Under the pieces are notes generated by a model, which worked only from the letters and a program-made list of their open reading frames with translations, had not been told where the DNA came from and searched no databases. The translations under genes were made by a program, and so were the position numbers. Source: a virus. From it: 41,433 nucleotides of DNA. The DNA lies in the IMG/VR virus record IMGVR_UViG_3300048839_000432, positions 1-41,433 of that record; one strand, written 5' to 3'. Below are positions 14,497 through 24,515 of the stretch, piece after piece (the stretch's first letter is position 1; each line of letters opens with the position of its first letter).

Positions 14497-14972
14497 TGAA
14501 TAATACTTTAGATACCTTAAAGAATGTATTGCAGAGCAAAGGCGAAGTAATGGTATCGGCTATTCAAAAAGATTTAGACCACAAAAAAAGCAATACCACA
14601 AGTACGCTAAGCAAGTCGCTAAGATTTGTAACTTCTATTGGTAGTACGTCAGTAACAGGCACGTTATACGCGGAGGATTATTTTGTGTTTGTGAATGAAG
14701 GTCGTGGACCGGGCAAGATGCCACCACATGACCCCGACAAAGGCATTACTCCGATATTAGATTGGGTAAGAGCAAAACCAGTATCATATACCGATATTTC
14801 AGAAAGCAGTTTAGTTTATCTTATTCGCAGAAAGATAGGAAAAGAAGGAACAAAAGGAACTAAAGTATTTACAACCAACACAAATATTTTTGCGAATAGC
14901 ATAAATAAAGACGTTTCAGCACATCTTATGAAAGGCTTTAAAAACGATATTAAAGAACAAATAAAAAAATAA
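14496..14972 (+). CDS. HK97 gp10-like head-tail joining protein, 158 aa
   Basis: Helical N-terminus, then beta-rich middle with TGTLYAEDYFVFVNEGRGPG (about 54-73) and a PPHDP loop, typical of HK97-gp10-like proteins at the head-tail junction. Coupled to the gene before it by TAATG. C-terminal basic helix DIKEQIKK. Confidence 0.68.
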   Translation: MNNTLDTLKNVLQSKGEVMVSAIQKDLDHKKSNTTSTLSKSLRFVTSIGSTSVTGTLYAEDYFVFVNEGRGPGKMPPHDPDKGITPILDWVRAKPVSYTDISESSLVYLIRRKIGKEGTKGTKVFTTNTNIFANSINKDVSAHLMKGFKNDIKEQIKK

Positions 14973-14995
14973 ATAACAATTAAAAAAACACAATC

Positions 14996-15442
14996 ATGGG
15001 AGTAGTAGTAAATCATTCAATCCAAACACAATTAGTAGATGCAGACAGCAATACTAACTACGATGTTCAATACACATTTACCGATAGCGTTACCAACGCT
15101 GATGCACTTACACAAAAGATGTTGCTAACTACAACAGGCGTAACGATATTTACTATTGGTGCGAGAGCCGCAGGAGCACAATACACGAACTTTAAAAACA
15201 TTGTAATTAAAAATCTTTCGACTACTGAAAGTGCTTTGATAAACTTTGTTGATACTGGTGCATTTGTTATTGGGTATGTTATACCTCCGGGTAAGGTTAT
15301 GTGCTTACCAGCACCAGTAATATACGCTAATGCAGGTGGTAGTACTTCATTTAGTGCCGCAGGTTACACAAGCATTGATACCATTCAAGGCGGTGCGAGT
15401 GGCGATTGCTTAGTGGAAGTTTCAATTATTGCAAGTCGCTAA
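14996..15442 (+). CDS. Virion structural protein, beta-rich, 148 aa
   Basis: Ser/Thr/Ala/Gly-rich beta protein with VIYANAGGSTSFSAAGYTS near residues 107-125, typical of decoration or tail-associated proteins. No catalytic motif. It is in the late operon, 23 bp after the gp10-like gene. Exact role unknown. Confidence 0.65.
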   Translation: MGVVVNHSIQTQLVDADSNTNYDVQYTFTDSVTNADALTQKMLLTTTGVTIFTIGARAAGAQYTNFKNIVIKNLSTTESALINFVDTGAFVIGYVIPPGKVMCLPAPVIYANAGGSTSFSAAGYTSIDTIQGGASGDCLVEVSIIASR

Positions 15443-15445
15443 TGT

Positions 15446-17008
15446 ATGCCAGTAGATACAGGAGAACCTACTGCACCAGTAGAGGGGTTGACAAACACGC
15501 CAACACCACCGACTAATGTAAATATAGGATTGCCGAACTTCTTACAAGTTCCTATCTACACCGATGTATTAGCGGTGTATAACCCTATTGTTTATCATTT
15601 ATCGCAGCCTGTTTACCCTTATGACGGAACACTAAAGACTGTAACGTATATGAGGGTGGTAAACCAAAACGAAACAGGCTACTATGGGTTGGGAGGCAAC
15701 GAGGTTTATATCGAATTGTCGGCAGCACTTAATTTCCCTGCAAAAAATAGTAAATTAAATTTTACAACAGGAACTCTTTACAAAGGACTTTACAGAATTA
15801 AAGTAACAGTAAGTCCTTCTAAATTCATTATTGATACAGCATTTATAGGAAGCGAAACAGGAAATTTAGTTGGTAAATATTTAGAGAATTTCAAAGTACT
15901 TACAAAAATAGTCAAAGGAACAGATGAGCATACGATGTACGCTTACCCTGATGAAGCTAATAAATTCTACTTCGATATTGCTCCTTATTGCTCAACTCTT
16001 TTAACGCACAAATTATTAGATGCAGTACCCACAGCGTTATTAACGAGAGATGAAAATAACATTGGGCTATTCGTAATTACCCACGCATGGCAATACATAG
16101 ACTATGATGGTAATGGATTGCAGTATAGAAAGGAAAGCAGCTTTGGAAGTTTACATTCTATTCACGCAGTAAACACTCATTTGCAATACGTGGTAAGTGA
16201 GCAGTTGCAAATAACGGACTCAACACTTACGCTCAATGATTATGTTGCAGTTTACAATAGTGCGTTCCCTGCGAAATTCTTAACCTTTTCGCCACGAACA
16301 ATAAATATAAGCGAAGATGAAAGCTACCAACTTTCATTCTATAAAGCAGCGTTTCCAACGGCTGTAAATTGGGTAGTGCAAGTTGATTATTATGACAGCG
16401 ATGGAGTGTACATATCCAACGAAACAGAAACGCTACCATACAGCAACGATAAGCAGTTGTGGGTAATAAGTTGCGGTATGAGTTATCTTACCGTACCAGC
16501 AAACTGTTCTTATTACAATGTGTACATTGAAACGGAAACAGAACCTGCAAAACCAATGATTACAGAAACATTTAGGTTTAATGTTAAGGATAAATGTGGG
16601 GATAGTGTTCGCGTACTTTGGCAAAACAAGATGTTAGGTATTGACGGATTTACTTTCAATGGTAAGATTTCACGCAACGAAAAAACAAGCAGAAAAGAAA
16701 GTAAAAGGCGAATGAACTATCTTAGGACAATCGGAGAGAAAGAATGGAACACCTACTCAATAAATACTAGTGTTGAATATACTATAAATTCAGGATTGGT
16801 AAATAGAGTAACAAGGGAATGGCTAAGAGAGATATTATCTTCAACTAATCTTTGGTGGGAAATAAATAGCGAAGATGGCGAAGTATTAAGATTGCCGATA
16901 AGAATAACGAGCGATAATTTTAGCAGCATTGACACAAATGATGAAGCGATACACAATATTGTCTATACGTTCAGTATGTCTTATGATGAGATAAACAGAA
17001 ATGGTTGA
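15446..17008 (+). CDS. Minor tail (distal tail/baseplate-like) protein, 520 aa
   Basis: Proline- and threonine-rich N-terminus (about 1-30) followed by long beta-rich domains. It overlaps the next gene by 8 bp, and the pair sits directly upstream of the tape measure gene. Size and place fit a Dit- or baseplate-type protein; the family is not identified from sequence alone. Confidence 0.65.
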   Translation: MPVDTGEPTAPVEGLTNTPTPPTNVNIGLPNFLQVPIYTDVLAVYNPIVYHLSQPVYPYDGTLKTVTYMRVVNQNETGYYGLGGNEVYIELSAALNFPAKNSKLNFTTGTLYKGLYRIKVTVSPSKFIIDTAFIGSETGNLVGKYLENFKVLTKIVKGTDEHTMYAYPDEANKFYFDIAPYCSTLLTHKLLDAVPTALLTRDENNIGLFVITHAWQYIDYDGNGLQYRKESSFGSLHSIHAVNTHLQYVVSEQLQITDSTLTLNDYVAVYNSAFPAKFLTFSPRTINISEDESYQLSFYKAAFPTAVNWVVQVDYYDSDGVYISNETETLPYSNDKQLWVISCGMSYLTVPANCSYYNVYIETETEPAKPMITETFRFNVKDKCGDSVRVLWQNKMLGIDGFTFNGKISRNEKTSRKESKRRMNYLRTIGEKEWNTYSINTSVEYTINSGLVNRVTREWLREILSSTNLWWEINSEDGEVLRLPIRITSDNFSSIDTNDEAIHNIVYTFSMSYDEINRNG

Positions 17009-19076
17009 GTTAATTTTAAATAAAAATTATGTTGAATTACAACCGCAGGAGTTAGGAATTAGAATAACAAAAGCGGTCAACGATATTAGCAACCCAAGCC
17101 GTAGGCAAGGGAGTTACAGCAACACCATTACCATTCCTAAAACAAAAAACAACGATAAAATATTTCAGCATATCTATAACTTGCAATCCGTTTCAGATAT
17201 TGTAAATAAAAAAAACGAGGCGATACTAAAGAATAACGGAACGGTTGTAATGAAAGGCTTTTTAAAGGTTGAAAAGATTTACACCGATGGGTACGAATGT
17301 ACTGTTTATGCAGATAATGCAGATTGGTTTGCGAAGTTAGAAAACATAGAACTGAAAGATTGTATTAACGATAATTTTCCATATTCAGCTAATAATATAT
17401 TCGACAGTTGGAACAAAAACAGCAACACCGCTAACATCTTTTTTCCATATTTACAAATCAATGGCAGCCTAGAAGAAAGTATGTTGATTAAAAATTGGAT
17501 TCCTTTTTTTTATGTTCGATATTTGTTAAAGTCAATCTTCGGAACGATAGGTTATATGCTTAACGATACTTTTTTTAACAAGCCTATAATCTCTGAACTT
17601 GCATTGTCAGGAAGTCAAGAAAAATTAAAAGCTCCAACAGCATGGAAGAACTTGCACGTTGCAACAGCAACAGGAATAGGGCAGCACACATACACATATC
17701 CAAGTCCAGGAGTGTACACTACATTGCCGTTTATTAATCCGTATTTTTATCAGATTACAAACGCAAATATTGATTGGACGTTTGGAGGTAACAATGATTA
17801 TTACTACCCCCAAGAAACAGGAAAATACAAAGCAACAGTGTACACGCAGGTAGAACACGATGTGAATATCGGAGTACAAACAAACAATTACAGACTTGAT
17901 GAAACTTTAAACGTAGTAGTAGGTAGCACGTTATTGAACGAGAAAATCGCTACGGCAGAACAAATAATTTATAAAAGTTATCCGGGCGTTCAAACACCGT
18001 CCGATATTCTATACACCAAGTTTACTGTATCGTTTGAATTTGAAGCTACGCAAGGCGATGCACTCGCATTTTACATTGAAAGAAATATTAGAAGCACAGA
18101 AGATAATTCAAGCGATATACATATCTGTAACATGACACTAATTGATTGTGTTATTACTATAACGCCATTAGACGTTGAGTTACCATTTGGCGAGTTGTTG
18201 CCACTTAAAGAAGCAGCACCAGACATTAAGCCAAAAGATTTTATTTCTTCTTTAGCAAACACATTTAATTTAGTGATGGAAGAAAAGGACGGAGAGGTAT
18301 TAATGTTGCCTCAAGATGAATATTATCTAAGTCCACAAGATGCGGAGGATTGGACGGACAAAGTAAGCGTTGATGAAGATTATACTATTACACCGCTTTC
18401 AACAATGTTTGGCAAAAACTTTTTATTCAAACATAAACAAGCGGATTTAGGTTCATGGAACAGCACCTCAGCAATAAAAGAAAAATTAGAGTTCATAAAA
18501 TATTATGGGGATAACGTAGAATTTAACCCCAACGAAAACGCAACCGAAGATACAACCATTGCACAAACAAATTTCTACACACCGAAAACTACTTTATACA
18601 ATGAAGTGCAAAACGGTTTTCAATGGGCTTTAGAAAACACAAATATAAAAAGAAACTTCGGTAGCTACTACCCTTACTTAGTTTTCAAAGGACTTGTAAA
18701 AGAAGGAGCAATACAATACAAGCAGAACGTCAACGGTAGTGCGATAAATAGGTTTTCTTACCTCCATGTTTTCACAAGCAAAAACCAACAGAGTGATGGT
18801 AGTTTATTATTTGCGAATAAATCAGATTACGGCTTCGGCTACATAGTAGCAGGGCTTACGGAGTTGTATTATTCCAACACGCTAAGAAGAATGAAAGAGG
18901 GTAGTATGATTGAATGTAGCGTGAAATTAAACGATAGCGATATTGAAGCGTTATCATTTCGCAAACCAAAAATTATTCAAACGCCACAAGGGAAAATATT
19001 AGTGATATTAAATAAGGTCAAGGAATATGAGGTGGGCGAAAATCAATTAACGAAATGTGAATTTATAACATATTAA
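17001..19076 (+). CDS. Minor tail (tail-associated/baseplate) protein, 691 aa
   Basis: Begins MVELILNKNYVELQPQELGI and carries the SNTITIPKTKNNDKIF segment near residues 41-56, a pattern of baseplate-type proteins in Bacteroidetes siphoviruses (recalled, not searched). Beta-rich throughout. Adjacent to the tape measure gene (3-bp gap). Probably a receptor-proximal tail component. Confidence 0.65.
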   Translation: MVELILNKNYVELQPQELGIRITKAVNDISNPSRRQGSYSNTITIPKTKNNDKIFQHIYNLQSVSDIVNKKNEAILKNNGTVVMKGFLKVEKIYTDGYECTVYADNADWFAKLENIELKDCINDNFPYSANNIFDSWNKNSNTANIFFPYLQINGSLEESMLIKNWIPFFYVRYLLKSIFGTIGYMLNDTFFNKPIISELALSGSQEKLKAPTAWKNLHVATATGIGQHTYTYPSPGVYTTLPFINPYFYQITNANIDWTFGGNNDYYYPQETGKYKATVYTQVEHDVNIGVQTNNYRLDETLNVVVGSTLLNEKIATAEQIIYKSYPGVQTPSDILYTKFTVSFEFEATQGDALAFYIERNIRSTEDNSSDIHICNMTLIDCVITITPLDVELPFGELLPLKEAAPDIKPKDFISSLANTFNLVMEEKDGEVLMLPQDEYYLSPQDAEDWTDKVSVDEDYTITPLSTMFGKNFLFKHKQADLGSWNSTSAIKEKLEFIKYYGDNVEFNPNENATEDTTIAQTNFYTPKTTLYNEVQNGFQWALENTNIKRNFGSYYPYLVFKGLVKEGAIQYKQNVNGSAINRFSYLHVFTSKNQQSDGSLLFANKSDYGFGYIVAGLTELYYSNTLRRMKEGSMIECSVKLNDSDIEALSFRKPKIIQTPQGKILVILNKVKEYEVGENQLTKCEFITY

Positions 19077-19079
19077 GTC

Positions 19080-21512
19080 ATGGCAGAAACAGTCGCATTT
19101 AAGATAATATTAGAAACAGAAGCAGCTAAGAAAGCAGCCAACGAACTTACTCATGCCTTAGAACGAGATAAGGAAGCATTGAAGCAAGTGCGTAAAGAGG
19201 CGAAAGAAAACGGAACGGTAACGCATGAGATGGCAGCACGTATGCGAGAGTTGCAAACGTCTATACGTGGAAGCAGTACGCAGTTAAGAGAGTACCATAA
19301 CAATCTTTCGGGAGCAACAGCAAGTGGCATGAGGTTTAGAGATAAGATGGGAGCAGCGTTTGGCGATGGGCTGAAAAGCATGGCATTGAATTTTGTTGGA
19401 GTAACGGCAGTAATCGGTGGGTTAGTAGCAGCGTTCAAAGGAGCAGCAAAAACGATAATAGAGTTTGAAAAAAGCATTGCAGAATTATCATCTATTACAG
19501 GAGCAACAGGAAAAGATTTAGATATACTAAAACAAAAAGTTCTTGAAGTATCACGAAGCACGAGCAAGTCAGCGAATGAAGTAGCAACTGCATTTAAGTT
19601 AATCGGTAGTGCGAAACCTGAACTATTAGCCAATGCCGATGCTTTAGCACAAGTATCAGAACAGGCTATAATATTAAGTAAGGCAAGTGGATTAGATTTA
19701 GCGGTAGCTTCCGAAGCGTTAGCAAAGGCAATGAACCAATACGGAGCAGGTGCGGAAGATGCTGCAATGTTTACGGATATTCTTGCAACTTCGCAACAAA
19801 AAGGAACAGCACCAATTGAAAAGTTAAGCGAAAGTTTAAAAAATGTAGGTAGTGTTGCTAAAGCTAGTGGCATAAGTTTTGAAACGACAAATGCTTTATT
19901 GCAGGGCTTAGCGAAAGGCGGCTTAGATGGAGCAGAGGCAGGGACTAAACTAAGAACAATTTTATTAAGATTAGCGAAAACAGGTAGAGATGATTTGAAC
20001 CCTGCAACGCAAAACTTCAACGATATATTGAACGTGCTTAGCACAGAGGTAACAGATGTTACTAAAGCACAGAACTTATTTGGCGAAGAAGCAGCCGCAG
20101 CAGCATTGACGTTGATAGACCAAAGAGAGCAGGTAGAAAAGTTAAACGGAGCGTTGTACGAGCAAGGCAACGCATTAAAACAAGCGGAAACGAATTATGA
20201 TACTATTGCAGGGAAATGGGAAAAGGTTGGAGTGGCTTGGGATAATTTTATTTTAAGTTTTGAAGATGGTAGCAATGTTTTGTCAGGTGGGGTTAAAAGT
20301 TTTTTAGACGGCATAGAAAATATTATTAGTGGGTTAACTAATCTTCTTGACTTTTCGGGCATGGCAAGTGAAAGTCTAGCAAAGTTTGGTAACGATTATT
20401 TAATGGCATTAACAGGCATTGATTTAGGAGTTAAAGGAGTAGATGAAAGCATTAAGAAAGTTACGCAATCATTTAGCAAGTTAACAGATGACCAACTGCG
20501 GAGCGAATCAACACGCAAAGCGGTAATTAAAGCATACATTGATTTAGGCATGACTGCCGAAGAAGCGGCAAAGAAATACGTTGGTTTGTTAAAGTCAAAA
20601 AAAGAAATAACGCCAGTAGAAGAAAAAGAAGTTGAAGCGATAAATAAAAACACCGATGCCACAAAAAAGAATACCGAAGCGAAAAGAGAAAAGTACGAAT
20701 TAGAAAAAATTATTGCAAAAGATTTAATTGTAAACTTTGAAACTGAAACAGTTTTAGAAAACAATAAGCTGGACGAAGAAATAAGACGTAAGGAAGAACT
20801 AGATGCAGCCAACGAAGTATCGTATGCTAAGAACGCACAGTTAGCCCAAGCAGCGTTTGAGCAATTTAAGAAAAACGAAGAAGAAAAGAAATTACTGCAA
20901 GAAGCAAATATACAAAACGCAATAGCAACTACTGCTAGTCTTGGCGACCTCGCTAACAGCTTTGCAATGCTATCAAAGGCAGGTAGTGAAACACAACGAA
21001 AGTTCGTCATTGCAAGTGTATCGTTGAACCAAGCGGCAGCATTATCAAACGCCATCGTAAGTGCCACAAGCCCCACAAACCCTGCCAACTTGCTAACAGG
21101 TGGAATTGCTTCAATACCTACTTACATCGGTTTAGCAGCACAGATAATAGCATCTTTCGCTCAAATAAAATCATTAATTGGAAATAAGTCAGGCTTTGCA
21201 GAGGGCGGTTATACAGGCGACGGTGGCAAGTACGAACCAGCAGGGGTAGTGCATCGAGGGGAGTATGTAGTACCTAAACATATAACCCACAATCCTGTCT
21301 ATCAGCCAATAATTAGCACACTTGAAAATGCACGTATGCGAGGTTATGCAGGTGGGGGAATGGTAAACACTAGACCGCAGATAGACCAGTCGATAATTCA
21401 GGCAAAACTTTTTGCAGATGAAATAAAAAATATGCGTATATTTACAAGCGTTACAGACATTCAAAGCGGTATAGCAAGAAGAAACAATATAGTAAATACT
21501 TCAAATTTATGA
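19080..21512 (+). CDS. Tape measure protein, 810 aa
   Basis: N-terminal coiled-coil (about 10-75), hydrophobic stretch GLKSMALNFVGVTAVIGGLV (about 96-115), then the TP901-type tape-measure core (SANEVATAFKLIGSAKPE, LLQGLAKGGLDGAEAGTKLR), a lysine/glutamate-rich helical middle, a hydrophobic SIPTYIGLAAQIIASFAQIK segment and the FAEGGYTGDGGKYEPAGVVH tail typical of phage tape measures. Length implies a siphovirus tail of roughly 120 nm by the usual 0.15 nm per residue rule. It ends ATGA, coupled to the small HTH gene. Confidence 0.93.
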   Translation: MAETVAFKIILETEAAKKAANELTHALERDKEALKQVRKEAKENGTVTHEMAARMRELQTSIRGSSTQLREYHNNLSGATASGMRFRDKMGAAFGDGLKSMALNFVGVTAVIGGLVAAFKGAAKTIIEFEKSIAELSSITGATGKDLDILKQKVLEVSRSTSKSANEVATAFKLIGSAKPELLANADALAQVSEQAIILSKASGLDLAVASEALAKAMNQYGAGAEDAAMFTDILATSQQKGTAPIEKLSESLKNVGSVAKASGISFETTNALLQGLAKGGLDGAEAGTKLRTILLRLAKTGRDDLNPATQNFNDILNVLSTEVTDVTKAQNLFGEEAAAAALTLIDQREQVEKLNGALYEQGNALKQAETNYDTIAGKWEKVGVAWDNFILSFEDGSNVLSGGVKSFLDGIENIISGLTNLLDFSGMASESLAKFGNDYLMALTGIDLGVKGVDESIKKVTQSFSKLTDDQLRSESTRKAVIKAYIDLGMTAEEAAKKYVGLLKSKKEITPVEEKEVEAINKNTDATKKNTEAKREKYELEKIIAKDLIVNFETETVLENNKLDEEIRRKEELDAANEVSYAKNAQLAQAAFEQFKKNEEEKKLLQEANIQNAIATTASLGDLANSFAMLSKAGSETQRKFVIASVSLNQAAALSNAIVSATSPTNPANLLTGGIASIPTYIGLAAQIIASFAQIKSLIGNKSGFAEGGYTGDGGKYEPAGVVHRGEYVVPKHITHNPVYQPIISTLENARMRGYAGGGMVNTRPQIDQSIIQAKLFADEIKNMRIFTSVTDIQSGIARRNNIVNTSNL

Positions 21513-21748
21513 AAAGTTTTTTAGATGAATTTGCAGAAATAGTAAGCGGTAAGAATACCAACGAAATGGTAAATATTCTTAAATGTTCCTTACCGCACAG
21601 AGAAAAACAAAAGATAGTTATTAGAGAAAAATTCAAACAAGAATATCGTAATAGCAATAGAAGTGAGCGTGATGTTATTCTTGATTTAGCAGCAGAGTTT
21701 AACATCGGACAAACTACCGTTTGGCGAATAGTGAAAAGCTGCAAGTAA
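21509..21748 (+). CDS. Small helix-turn-helix protein, 79 aa
   Basis: The C-terminal part RSERDVILDLAAEFNIGQTT (about 54-73) then VWRIVKSCK is a clear HTH (recognition helix TVWRIVKS). Such domains appear in transposase-like and regulator proteins. It overlaps the tape measure stop by 4 bases and lies 16 bp before late promoter copy 2, so it is a candidate late regulator; this is inference from position. Confidence 0.72.
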   Translation: MKSFLDEFAEIVSGKNTNEMVNILKCSLPHREKQKIVIREKFKQEYRNSNRSERDVILDLAAEFNIGQTTVWRIVKSCK

Positions 21749-21764
21749 AATAATTCCAATTTTT

Positions 21765-21799
21765 GAAACACTTAATTTTTTAATGTAGCTTAAAATTGC
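21765..21799 (+). promoter_or_regulatory. Phage late promoter copy 2
   Basis: GAAACAC (21765-21771), 19 nt, TAAAATTGC (21791-21799), then only 3 nt to ATG 21803. A leaderless transcript is predicted. Confidence 0.75.
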
Positions 21800-21802
21800 T
21801 AC

Positions 21803-22831
21803 ATGAAAAATATTGAGATAAGAAACCAAACTGAAAACACAGTAGATATTTATGTGTTGGGAGTTATTGGCGAAACATTCTCAGCATCTGAATTTATTTA
21901 TCAGATGAATTACTTTAAAGATTACTCAATTAATATTCATATTTTTTCTCCAGGTGGATTAGCCTTTGAAGCACTTGCTGTTTACGACTTCGTGAAAGGG
22001 CAAGGAATAAAAGGAACAGTTTACATTTACGGATTGGCCGGAAGTGCAGCAACAATTATAAGTTCTGCATTTGACAAAGTTTTGATTGGCGAAAATTCTA
22101 AATTCTTTATACACCATGCTTACGGCGGCAGCGACAAAGGACTTGCAGATGTTAACGAAACTATTGTAAATATTTATAAAAACAAAACAGGCTTACGAAA
22201 AGACACTATCATTAAGTTGATGAAAGCAGGAGATGACGGAGATTTTATGAACGCAGCTAAAGCGAAAGAATTAGGCTTTGTAAACGGAATCTTCAAAGAA
22301 GATAGCATCAACAACGAGTTTGAAGATGCTTATAATATTGCAGCAAATTTTGATATTAATAACTACAAAAATAAATATATGGAAAACGAAACATTTTTAG
22401 ACAAAATTCTAAATCGTATCAACGATGGTTTTGTAACTAAATCAGCACACGAAGAATTATCAAACGAATTTAACGCTTTGAAAGAAGAACAAAAAAAGTT
22501 TGATGATGAGAAAAAAGATTTTGAAAACACAATAGTAAACTTAACAGAAACTATTGCTACAAAAGAAAATGAAGCACAAGAAATTCAAAACAATCTTACT
22601 ACTGCAAACGCTACTATTGAAGCAATGAAAGCAGAGAAGCAAGTACAAGTTGATATTGTAAAAGAAAAAGAAATAGAGATTGAAAACTTGAAAGCAGAGA
22701 TTGAAGAACTTAAAAAAGAGCCTGTAAGTACAACCGTAACAGCGACTGCTACGAATAGCACCGCAACTGCTACGCCTGTATTTTCAAGTGCTAGAGAAGA
22801 AAAAAGAAAATTCCTTTTAGGAAACAAATAA
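21803..22831 (+). CDS. ClpP-like prohead protease fused to scaffold, 342 aa
   Basis: The protease part (1-190) has FSPGGLAFEAL (48-58), the nucleophile in YGLAGSAATI (S81) and FIHHAYGG (102-109, catalytic His), as in ClpP/S14 phage proteases. Residues 193-305 form a long charged coiled coil (scaffold), and the C-terminus is a Thr/Ala-rich tail. An in-frame ATG at 22379 (residue 193, MENETFLDKI) could give a separate scaffold protein. It cleaves scaffold during capsid maturation. Confidence 0.9.
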   Translation: MKNIEIRNQTENTVDIYVLGVIGETFSASEFIYQMNYFKDYSINIHIFSPGGLAFEALAVYDFVKGQGIKGTVYIYGLAGSAATIISSAFDKVLIGENSKFFIHHAYGGSDKGLADVNETIVNIYKNKTGLRKDTIIKLMKAGDDGDFMNAAKAKELGFVNGIFKEDSINNEFEDAYNIAANFDINNYKNKYMENETFLDKILNRINDGFVTKSAHEELSNEFNALKEEQKKFDDEKKDFENTIVNLTETIATKENEAQEIQNNLTTANATIEAMKAEKQVQVDIVKEKEIEIENLKAEIEELKKEPVSTTVTATATNSTATATPVFSSAREEKRKFLLGNK

Positions 22832-22863
22832 AAAAAGTATAAACAATTTAAAAAAAAATAAAG

Positions 22864-23826
22864 ATGGCAACATTTGATTTAGGTGCACTTAGTGCATACA
22901 CAAAAGAAAACGCAGGGGAATTATTAGACAAGTCTTTCCTATCCCTTGACACAGTAGCAGTAGCTAATATGTTAGAAGGACAGAAATACAAAGCAAAATT
23001 CCCAATGTGGACAGATGACGATTACGATGTATTACAAGCAGGTAATACTTGTACTCCAACATCTAAGGGCGAGTTCGCAATTGGGCAGTACGATGTAGAA
23101 GTTGTTCCTGTAAGATTGTTTAAGGACTTTTGTACAAAAGAATTACGAACATACTTCACTAATCAGTACTTACCATTAGGTGCGATGAATGAAAAAGAAA
23201 ACCTACCACAAGGATTAGGTATCGTGCAACACGCATTGAAGAAATGGACTGAAAGTATTGAAGTAGCTTTACATCATGGCGAAGCAGGTGGTGCTAGTAC
23301 TATCTCGTCTTTAAATTTATTTGACGGTTATATTACTCGTATAAACGATTTAATTACCGCGACTACTATTCCTTCGGCACAAGTAACATCTGCTATCATA
23401 ACGCAAACTAACGCTGTAAGCACATACAACACAGCAGTAGATACACTACCTGCTAAAGTTTACGCACAGGCGATTGCAGGTGCTAACTGGATATGTATAT
23501 GCGACCCTGCGGTGGCAATGGCATATAGCAGAAACATTATGCTTACTTACGGAGCAAACAGCGAGTATGCAAGATTAAGCCAAAATGTTATCATGGGTAC
23601 AAACATTAGATTTGTTCCAGTAGCAGGTTTAATAGGCACAGGACGTTCATTCATATTGAACAAAGATACTTTTTGGATTGCAACGGACTTAGAAAAAGAT
23701 TGGGCTAACATCGAAGTAACTCAAGGAACAGGCAGCGAAAAAGATTTAATTTTTGTTGATTGTGAAATTAAAGTTGGCACATTCATTCAAAACCCTGAAT
23801 ACGTACTACCAGTAGGACGTTGGTAA
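22864..23826 (+). CDS. Major capsid protein, 320 aa
   Basis: It directly follows the protease-scaffold gene and is followed by a terminator. Its order and size (320 aa) fit an HK97-fold capsid. The segment LYFDVA-like strands at TFDLGALSAYTKENAGELL and the end QNPEYVLPVGRW are of the type seen in Bacteroidetes capsids. No delta-domain is visible beyond the fused scaffold upstream. Confidence 0.82.
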   Translation: MATFDLGALSAYTKENAGELLDKSFLSLDTVAVANMLEGQKYKAKFPMWTDDDYDVLQAGNTCTPTSKGEFAIGQYDVEVVPVRLFKDFCTKELRTYFTNQYLPLGAMNEKENLPQGLGIVQHALKKWTESIEVALHHGEAGGASTISSLNLFDGYITRINDLITATTIPSAQVTSAIITQTNAVSTYNTAVDTLPAKVYAQAIAGANWICICDPAVAMAYSRNIMLTYGANSEYARLSQNVIMGTNIRFVPVAGLIGTGRSFILNKDTFWIATDLEKDWANIEVTQGTGSEKDLIFVDCEIKVGTFIQNPEYVLPVGRW

Positions 23827-23862
23827 TAAAAGATTTTTTTAGTTCTCGCTTAGTTTTTAGTT

Positions 23863-23894
23863 AAAAAGAGTAGGGTGTAAAAGCCCTACTTTTT
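23863..23894 (+). terminator. Intrinsic terminator after the capsid gene
   Basis: Stem GTAGGG / CCCTAC (23870-23875 and 23884-23889) with a short loop and T5 tail, flanked by A5. It lies between the capsid and tail-tube genes and may give the capsid a transcript of its own. Confidence 0.8.
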
Positions 23895-23950
23895 GAAAAA
23901 AGAGAAAAAAAATAAACAATAAAAAATAACAAAATTAAAAAAAAAATATT

Positions 23951-24502
23951 ATGGCAAGTTGCATCATAACATCAGGAATTATAAAGCCATCGTGTGCCGA
24001 CAAGTTCGGAGTACCTGGCGTACAATCTTCAAAAATCTACATTGCAAACTTCGACCAAGTGGCATTTACCGAAACTACTCCCGGATTAATTGATGGTATC
24101 AGTTTCGACTTCTCTTATAGTGGAATGTACGTTATGGAGTTGCACGACAATACTATCAACTTCACAGAGGAATTAGTATCAGGAGAAACCGCAGGAAGCT
24201 ATTACAACCAAACATTCTTAGGACGTACTATTAATACTTCAAATGATACTCGTAGTACCGTAGAAGATTTGATAGACGTTCCCGTAATTGTACTTTACAA
24301 AACAAAAAAAGGACAATGGTGGGTAGTAGGAGAAAGTGGAGGCGTGAAGCTAACAGGCGACACTACTACGGACGGAGCAAAGACAGGCGATGAAACAGGA
24401 ACGCTACTAACATTTACAGGAGTGAACAACGGAAAGCGTAAGCAGTTCTACAACACCTCAGATGCTAATACCGATGCGTTGGTTGAAGGTTATGTACTTT
24501 AA
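23951..24502 (+). CDS. Probable major tail tube protein, 183 aa
   Basis: Begins MASCIITSGIIKPSCADKFG, with beta-rich body ending ALVEGYVL. Position after the capsid and the GISFDFSYSG / GVNNGKRKQFYN segments fit the tail-tube type of Bacteroidetes siphoviruses. The Ig-like tail is absent. It would form the stacked hexamer rings of the tail tube around the tape measure. Confidence 0.68.
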   Translation: MASCIITSGIIKPSCADKFGVPGVQSSKIYIANFDQVAFTETTPGLIDGISFDFSYSGMYVMELHDNTINFTEELVSGETAGSYYNQTFLGRTINTSNDTRSTVEDLIDVPVIVLYKTKKGQWWVVGESGGVKLTGDTTTDGAKTGDETGTLLTFTGVNNGKRKQFYNTSDANTDALVEGYVL

Positions 24503-24515
24503 TAAAAACTAAACT

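Noticed and set aside
19151-20170. Long minus-strand open frame (339 codons) inside the tape measure gene
   Set aside because: It is antisense to a clearly recognised tape measure protein, and its Ala/Leu/Ser-rich composition is that of a shadow frame.
20396-21088. Long minus-strand open frame (230 codons) inside the tape measure gene
   Set aside because: Same reason: antisense shadow of the helical tape measure.
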